From the NCBI GenBank assembly GCA_031761405.1, contig JASEVX010000005.1, forward strand, positions 34,476,869 to 34,540,868: a stretch of DNA of 64,000 nucleotides, in the 5' to 3' direction. The notes beneath the pieces were generated by a model, which was not told the DNA's origin, searched no databases, and worked only from the letters and a program-made list of their open reading frames with translations. This DNA comes from Serripes groenlandicus (lineage: Eukaryota > Mollusca > Bivalvia > Cardiida > Cardiidae). Made by a program: the position numbers and the translations under genes. Below, piece after piece: positions 57,849 through 64,000 of this stretch (its first letter is position 1; the number at the start of each line of letters is the position of its first letter).

Positions 57849-58172
57849 TTAACCCTTTCCCACTTGCATACACATTCAGATGCGTCTGCAACATACAATT
57901 TTTTAAACTTTGTAGCAAAAGAAGAAATTGCTTATAATGATCAATTTCACATTTTGTCAAAATGTTTTTGACTCTTTTCATTAATTGAACTTTCATTTAT
58001 AGAGATTTTTAGAAAAATGTTCTGAAAGTTGTCTGAACAATTTCTCCTTTTGCCACAATGTTCGTGACTCTTTTCAGTAATTGAACTTTCATTTATAGAG
58101 ATTTTCTACATTTGTATCTAAATGTTTTCAAAGTCGTCTGCTGCAAATTTGCTGTATGTGGGAAAGGACTAA
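57849..58172 (-). mobile_element. T1 MITE with internal duplication
   Basis: TTAACCCTTTCCCACTTGCA to GGGAAAGGACTAA. About 105 bp covering half of the hairpin and the spacer (TGACTCTTTTCATTAATTGA / TGACTCTTTTCAGTAATTGA) is present twice, giving 324 bp. Confidence 0.88.
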
Positions 58173-58244
58173 TAGATAAACTTTGACTCATGAACCAAGA
58201 AATGCATGTTCTCCTCAATATTTATGGTTGTGTTTCAATACATT

Positions 58245-58473
58245 TTAACCCTTTCCCACCTGCAGATGCATTTTGATGCAATAGCAGCAGACGACTTTTG
58301 AAAACATTGTGGCCACAGGTGAAATTGCTCATTATGAGCAATTTCTCCTTTGGCCACATTATTTTCAACTTTATTTAACAATTAAGCTATCTTTTATGGA
58401 GATTTTTCAGGTTTTTGTCACATTGCTTTCAAAGTCGTCTGCTGCAGATTTGTTGCATGTGGGAAAGGGTCAA
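58245..58473 (-). mobile_element. T1 MITE, full length
   Basis: TTAACCCTTTCCCACCTGCA to GGGAAAGGGTCAA. Near-perfect centre GTGAAATTGCTCATTATGAGCAATTTC with GTGGCCACA arms. Confidence 0.95.
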
Positions 58474-59041
58474 TGACACGACTCAATGCTCGAAGTTTAT
58501 CTACAATGGTAAGTAACTAATAGGATTTAGAATCCAAGGGACAGAACTCATGACATTACATAATGTCATGTCACAAAGTCAGGAATTTCAAAAATATCCA
58601 AGTCTGGCAAGTGACATTTGTTTCCTCAACCGCACAATCTCGTAAAACACATCTGTATCTGCAAATATATGACAATAGGTAATGTAAACATTTTAAATAT
58701 ACAATAAAAAATAACTAGAAATATCACTGAAGGTGATGAATACCCCCAGCTGGAGCCTAACAATATACATAGGTATGAGAAATTGAAGGGGCCATAACTC
58801 ATTTAAAAATAATTCCAGAGCAACACGCCGACAATATGCACAACTAAGCTTGGTATCAATCATTCATGTGAAGTTATATTGAATTCTGACCAAGGGTTGC
58901 TGAAAAATAGTGTTCACAAGAAATGTCCACAGACCAACAGACCGACCGTCAAGCGTGACTCCTATATAGCCCCCATATACTATGTATCTGGGGGTATAAA
59001 AATAATAAACAAAAGAATAAGCATAGCAATAAAGCCAGGTT
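58474..59041. other. non-coding stretch without recognised features
   Basis: Nothing recognised. The two overlapping 71-73 codon open frames on opposite strands lack protein features. Confidence 0.4.
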
Positions 59042-59253
59042 TTAACCCCCATTTCCCACATACAACACTGACTAGGCAAAACTATGATAAATTACTCTAA
59101 ATGAAAGTATATTAATTGAATAGAGTTGAAAACAATGTGGTATAAAGAAATATTGCTAAATATGAGTAATTTCTTCCTTTCGTCACAATGTTTTCAAAAT
59201 TCATTTGCTGCTGCAGAGGCATCATAAAGTGTCTGCATAAGGGAAATGGTTAA
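59042..59253 (+). mobile_element. T1 MITE copy
   Basis: TTAACCCCCATTTCCCACAT to GGGAAATGGTTAA. The left GCAGCAGACGAC block is deleted. Centre ATATTGCTAAATATGAGTAAT. Confidence 0.88.
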
Positions 59254-60035
59254 ATGTTGACCATAAAACAGGTGATTATTTTTCGAAACAGTGGCCGGCC
59301 TTGACCCAAAAATAAAAAAAAAAAAAAAATCCTGCGACTTCTTTCTTGCTAAGTTAACTTGCTATACAATTTGGTTAGAATGTATTTAGTCTAAAGAAAC
59401 TAATTGAGTGAAGAGTTTGATGTCCAAATGCACACCCACCCACTTGCCAAAACTCCAGATTGATTAACCTCATCTCCATCTAACTACCAGGTTTCAATTT
59501 TTCTTTTAGTTTAAACTTATTCATTTTACATCGATTGCGAAACAAGCTTTCAGCCTATATTAATCACGCTCGATGTCTGCTTGCTGGAGACTTAACCAGT
59601 ACACCCGCCGTTTGTATGGAAAAATCAGTCACAAATCACAGTCAGAACTCGCTCTTCACAGGATTTATATATTTACAGTATAATACCAATTATACCTGAA
59701 ACTGAAAGCTTTTCTTAGTAAAACCTCATGCAGCACCAGGAAAAACACAAATACGCAAGGAGTTTTTTAAGAAGCTTGGGCTAAAAGAAGAATGCTAGAT
59801 TACCTTGACTTTTAACTAATCCTTGCTGAATATACCTAATATAGGTGAAAAAGTCACAAACTGCTGTTATCTGAAAATCATTTAAAAAACAAAAATAAAA
59901 TATATAAATCATACTTATACATGTATTATCAATATTTTTCATATTTTCCTCTGACAATGTTTATGATCAATAAAACTAAATTTATGGTATCTGGGCTAAC
60001 CCATTTATTCACATGACTCTTCAAAGGTAGCCTGC
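59254..60035. other. non-coding stretch with a poly(A) run
   Basis: An A-rich run is at 59309-59328. Nothing else recognised. Confidence 0.4.
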
Positions 60036-60136
60036 TTAACCCTTTCCCTCATACGACAATTCTGCAGCAGACGACTTTGAACATACTTTGTCTAAACATA
60101 GAAAATCTCCATAATTGAATGGATAACCTATGACAA
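60036..60136 (+). mobile_element. T1 MITE, left part, split by Helitron-like element
   Basis: TTAACCCTTTCCCTCATACG to ATGGATAACCTATGACAA, then the insertion. Nearly identical to 57134-57234. Confidence 0.93.
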
Positions 60137-61614
60137 CAAGAGTTGTCGGAGGACAATATAGCTCGCCTATCAGGGCCATCGTCTATAAGGGCCTATTCAG
60201 AACAGTTATAGCATTAGGTAAAGTCTCACAGTATCACCTATTGCAAGATAAAACACCTTTTCAATACTTGCATGCATATGTTAACCAAGTCCATACAGGC
60301 CCTTTTGGGCTTTTTAAATCTGTAAATTGATTTATATACGATAAGCAACAGCATACACAGTGTCTGAGAAAAGGCCTTGCATGCAAAGGTTTGACCAAAA
60401 TTCTTAGTCCAAAAACGGGCACAATTCAGTCAAAATCCATTCCAGAGTTATGGGACTTGACATACAAGGTCATCTAATGACCCTGAATAAGTGTGCAAAG
60501 TTTCAAAGCAACAGCATACACAGTGTCTGAGAAAAGGCCTTGCACCCAAAGGTTTGACCAAAATTCTAAGTCCAAAAGGGGGCACAATTCAGTAAAAATC
60601 CATTCCAGAGTTATGGGACTTGACATACAGGGTCACATAATGACCCTAAATAAGTGTGTGAAGTTTCAAAGCAACAGCTTATACAGTGTCTGAGAAAAGG
60701 CCTTGCACGCAAAGGTTTGACCAAAATTCTAAGTCCAAAAAGGGGCACAATTCAGTCAAAATACATTCCAGAGTTATGGAACTTGACATACAAGGTCACC
60801 TAATGACCCTGAATAAGTGTGTGAAGTTTCAAAGCAACAGCATACACAGTGTCTGAGAAAAGGCCTTGCACGCAAAGGTTTGACCAAAATTCTAAGTCGA
60901 AAAAGGGGCACAATTCAGTCAAAATTCATTCCAGAGTTATGGGACTTGACATACAAGGTCCCCTAATGACCCTGAATAAGTGTGTGAAGTTTGAAAGCAA
61001 CAGCATACACAGTGTCTGAGAAAAGGCCTTGCACGCAAAGGTTTGACCAAATTTCTAAGTCCAAAAAGGGGCACAATTCAGTCAAAATCCATTCCAGAGT
61101 TATGGGCTTGACATACAAGGTCCCCTAATGATCCTGAATAAGTGTGTGAAGTTTGAAAGCAACAGCATACACAGTGTCTGAGAAAAGGCCTTGCACGCAA
61201 AGGTTTGACCAAAATTCTAAGTCGAAAAAGGGGCACAATTCAGTCAAAAACCATTCCAGAGTTATGGGACTTGACATACAAGGTCCCCTAATGACCCTGA
61301 ATAAGTGTGTGAAGTTTGAAAGTAACAGCATACACAGTGTCTGAGAAAAGGCCTTGCACGCAAAGGTTTGACCAAATTTCTAAGTCCAAAAAGGGGCACA
61401 ATTCAGTCAAAATCCATTCCAGAGTTATAGGACTTGACATACAAGGTCCCCTAATGATCCTGAATAAGTGTGTGAAGTTTCAAAGCAACAGCATACACAG
61501 TGTCTGAGAAAAGGCCTTGCACGCAAAGGTTTGACCAAGCTGGCAACGCGGACGCCAACGCCAACTCCGGGGTGATAACATAAGCTCCCCTATTTCTTCG
61601 AATAGGCGAGCTAA
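60137..61614 (+). mobile_element. Helitron-like element, AGCTCGCC type, repeat core
   Basis: Starts CAAGAGTTGTCGGAGGACAA (a pairing TTGTC...GACAA), then TAGCTCGCCTAT. It ends with the hairpin CCTATTTCTTCGAATAGG followed by CGAGCTAA. The core has about eight copies of a 163-bp unit (GCAACAGCATACACAGTGTC, AAGGCCTTGCACGCAAAGGT, CATTCCAGAGTTATGGGACT). Short open frames repeat with the unit and are not genes. Flanks rejoin to the uninterrupted MITE sequence without duplication. Confidence 0.85.
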
Positions 61615-61743
61615 AAAGTAGAAAACATAGTGGCAAAAGGAGAAATTGCACGTTTTGTGCAATTTCTTCTTTTGTCACTATGTTTTTAAAAAGCCGTCTG
61701 CTGCAGAGGTGTCAGAAAGCGTCTATATGAGGGAAAGGGTTAA
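61615..61743 (+). mobile_element. T1 MITE, right part
   Basis: AAAGTAGAAAACATAGTGGC through the GCACGTTTTGTGC centre to GGGAAAGGGTTAA. Confidence 0.93.
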
Positions 61744-61756
61744 CAATTTCAATAAT

Positions 61757-61865
61757 CTAGAAAGAGTTGAAAAAATTGCAATAAAAGGTGAAATTGCTTG
61801 TTTTGAGCAATTTAACCTTTTATTGCTATGTTTTCAAAAGTCATCTTCAATGGCAGGTGTCAAAT
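61757..61865 (+). mobile_element. T1 MITE core fragment
   Basis: AGAGTTGAAAAAATTGCAAT, hairpin GAAATTGCTTGTTTTGAGCAATTT, TGTTTTCAAAAGTCATCTTC. The ends are missing. Confidence 0.7.
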
Positions 61866-61983
61866 GTTGTCTGTGTGAACTTTGCAGTAATGGGTTTATG
61901 TTTATTTCAAGGATTGAAACATATGTTAAGCAGTCCTACACTTGGAAATTTTCAATCTCTGCTACCTAGTATGAGTCGCATCT

Positions 61984-62214
61984 TTAACCCTTTCCCTCAT
62001 ACGACAATTCTGCAGCAGACGACTTTGAACATTTTTTGTCAAAAAAATAGAAAATCTCTATAATTGAATGGATAACCTATGACTAAAAGTGGAAAACATT
62101 GTGGAAAAATGAGAAATTGCTCGTTTTGAGCAATTTTTTCTTTTGTCACTATGTTTTCAAAAAGCCATCTGCTGCAGAGGCGTCAGAAAGCGTCTATATG
62201 AGGGAAAGGGTTAA
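61984..62214 (+). mobile_element. T1 MITE, full length
   Basis: 231 bp, TTAACCCTTTCCCTCATACG to GGGAAAGGGTTAA. Centre GAGAAATTGCTCGTTTTGAGCAATTTT. Confidence 0.96.
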
Positions 62215-62399
62215 CCACAGCACTACCACATACAACACATCTACACAAGACAAACTTTAAAACATCTTGGCAAAATCTATATAAATGATAACTGAATTAA
62301 ATTGAAATTATTGTGGCACAAGGAGAAATTGCATATTATGAACAGTGTCTCCTTTTTCCAAAAGTTCTTTGCTACAGATTTGTGTCTGCATGTGAAAAA
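62211..62399 (+). mobile_element. T1 MITE, degenerate
   Basis: CACATACAACACATCTACAC, ATTGTGGCACAAGGAGAAAT, GTCTCCTTTTTCCAAAAGTT, GCTACAGATTTGTGTCTGCA. Joined to the previous copy. Confidence 0.65.
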
Positions 62400-62489
62400 A
62401 TAGATAGTAAAGCCACCAAGTGTCACCAAATTCTTCTAAAAAGCCTCCTTAAATTTCTGATCAAATTGTTGAATAATATAAATATAAGA

Positions 62490-62768
62490 TTGATTGTTTG
62501 ATTGATTGGAGTTTTAACACTTTTTTCAACAATTTTTCAGTCTTATCACAGTGACCAGTTCTCCTACCGATGTGTTTCCTGGCATTCTAATACCGTTACT
62601 CCACACAATAGTCTTTCCAAGGAACCGGCTGATCTTCCAGAGACTGTTTGCACATTTGTTGAAGACGAATGATGCTAATCGCATTTACTTCTTTTAAACA
62701 TCAAAGAATTTTGGCCAAGCTGGGTTCGAACTCGCGACCCCTGGAGTTCCTATGAGATACCAGGATTC
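62490..62768 (-). mobile_element. tRNA-derived SINE, family S1
   Basis: The (TTGA)n tail is on the left, followed by AGTGACCAGTTCTCCTACC. The B box is GGGTCGCGAGTTCGAACCCA on the minus strand. The A-box end is worn. Confidence 0.75.
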
Positions 62769-62799
62769 AGTCACGTGATCATTCTTTTACTTGTCAGCA

Positions 62800-62973
62800 T
62801 TAAACCCATTCCCTCATATAGACGCCTCTACAGCAGACAGCTTTCTGAAAACATGGCGACAAAAGAAGAAATTGCTCAAAACAAACAATTTCTCCTTTTC
62901 TCACCATGTTTGCAACTCGGGTATGGTTTCAAAATCGTCTGCTGCAGATTTGTTGTATGTGAGAAAGGGCTAA
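62800..62973 (-). mobile_element. T1 MITE, internally deleted
   Basis: TTAAACCCATTCCCTCATAT to GAGAAAGGGCTAA. Centre GAAATTGCTCAAAACAAACAATTTC. The right spacer is shortened. Confidence 0.87.
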
Positions 62974-63125
62974 CCTATTTCCGTAGACAACTTTGGAAAT
63001 ATCAAGGCAAACATATGGAAAAACTATAAATCTCTATAAAGGAAACTATGGCAGTTTCAATGAAGTTTAAAGCATTTTTAAAAATTGCATGCTGCAGATG
63101 TTTCAAAATGCGTCTTCATGTGGGG
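62970..63125 (+). mobile_element. T1 MITE relic
   Basis: CTAACCTATTTCCGTAGACA, AAATCTCTATAAAGGAAACT, then TTGCATGCTGCAGATGTTTC and CGTCTTCATGTGGGGTGAA. Confidence 0.5.
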
Positions 63126-63468
63126 TGAATGTTGATAAGTCTGAAATTCGAAGACAAGGTACGAAGCCACTGACTTACCCTATTTCTACAAATCTGTGAT
63201 ATGGTGTGCCAGTCAGGGTCTTCCCCTAGTTTTACTTTATAATTACAAATTTTATGTACATTGGATAAATTACACAATCTGAAAATAAATAATGAACATT
63301 TATTCAAACATATGGTCAGCTATTGAACTAAGACACTTAAAATCATACTCTAACTGGTGTTTTTTTCAGATAATCACACAAACAATAAACCCAGAATACA
63401 ACAAGAGAGCTCTTGTCTGCTTTTCTCTAAGGTGTAAAAGGGGAATTTCTGAATAAATATTAAAGCTA
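63126..63468. other. non-coding stretch without recognised features
   Basis: Nothing recognised. Confidence 0.4.
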
Positions 63469-63651
63469 GAATGAATGAATGAATGTATATTGTTTTATGG
63501 CGCATCGACAGCTAAGGTCATTTAGCGCGCAATTAAATTTAATTATTCATGATCCCTGGGTAAACAAACCAGTACTAGGCTAGAAAATGTGCCTTGCCCA
63601 AGGGCACTCCACCATGACCGTAGTGCCGCGACTGGGGATCGAACCTGGGAC
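63469..63651 (-). mobile_element. SINE, family S3
   Basis: On the minus strand: B box GGTTCGATCCCCAG, then GGTGGAGTGCCCTTGGGCAAGGCAC, CCTAGTACTGG and CCAGGGATCATGAAT, ending in a (CATT)n tail. Same family as 45853-46010. Confidence 0.7.
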
Positions 63652-63777
63652 TAGAGTTATGTGACTTGGTATAGGCATACATATTGTTCCCAGGATTGTG
63701 TGTACCAAGTTATGAGGTAATGTTAAAGTTTTGTGACGACGCAGACAACGCCGACGCATTCTTTGACAAGCTAAAAA
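63652..63777 (+). mobile_element. possible Helitron-like 3' end
   Basis: A GACGACGCAGACAACGCCGACG run is followed by TTTGACAAGCTAAAAAA, like the CGGACGCCAACGCC...GAGCTAAAAA end of the element at 60137-61614. The hairpin is weak. Confidence 0.35.
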
Positions 63778-63808
63778 ATGTTATCCATTAGCATTAAAGT
63801 AATTCATG

Positions 63809-64000
63809 TTAACAATTTCCCATTTTGACGCATCTGTAGCAGACATTTTTGAATAGAAGAAATTGCTCAAAATGAGCAATTTGTCCTTTTGCCACAAGGT
63901 TTTCAACTTTTTACAGTAATTATACCGACAATAATAGAGATTTTCCATATTTTTTAGTGACATTTTCAAAGGCGTCTGCTGCAAATTTACTGTATGTGGG
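63809..64000 (-). mobile_element. T1 MITE running to the window edge
   Basis: TTAACAATTTCCCATTTTGA, hairpin GAAATTGCTCAAAATGAGCAATTT, GGCGTCTGCTGCAAATTTAC, then GTATGTGGG at the last base. Confidence 0.88.

Noticed and set aside
61125..61507. Repeated 60-75 codon open frames on both strands
   Set aside because: They recur with the 163-bp core unit of a Helitron-like element and have no protein features.

Overview
This window reads as non-coding, repeat-saturated DNA from an animal genome. A bivalve mollusc is the most likely source, inferred from several transposon types: elements with tandem-repeat cores and AGCTCACC-type ends (like the 'pearl' elements known from bivalves), tRNA-derived SINEs, an APE-type LINE and many short palindromic MITEs. 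I would not name a species. I found no convincing intact host gene. The long open frames are LINE protein fragments or by-products of simple and tandem repeats.

Layout. 1-9.4 kb: two large GA tracts, a few MITEs and SINE pieces, and one weak candidate exon (minus strand, about 366-718). 9.45-16.4 kb: a nest of transposons. A hAT-like element has 8-bp target duplications (CTACAGAC) and TAGGGATGGCA ends. Inside it lies a nearly full-length LINE on the minus strand. The LINE is itself split by a 1.79-kb Helitron-like element and a 313-bp element. 16.7-36.45 kb: a tandem duplication of about 9 kb (copy A 16671-25699, copy B 25700-36450). Each copy begins with a 30-bp minisatellite, and the two copies differ by insertions that can be read as filled and empty sites. 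In copy A a 41-bp unit made from the end of a MITE has expanded about 30-fold but is single in B. In copy B a different 41-bp unit has expanded about 75-fold but is single in A. 37-64 kb: dense MITE territory with at least 25 copies of one TTAA-flanked palindromic family (full length about 230 bp), tRNA-derived SINEs, and large Helitron-like elements with tandem-repeat cores. Two of those elements are inserted inside MITE copies.

The genes present do not form a pathway. The LINE open frames (endonuclease, reverse transcriptase, C-terminal Cys/His motif) are the only recognisable proteins and are broken. What the window offers is a record of transposition and tandem-array growth in which paralogous empty sites, interrupted reading frames and repeated MITE copies fix element boundaries exactly. 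Coordinates of degenerate repeat copies are approximate by several bases.
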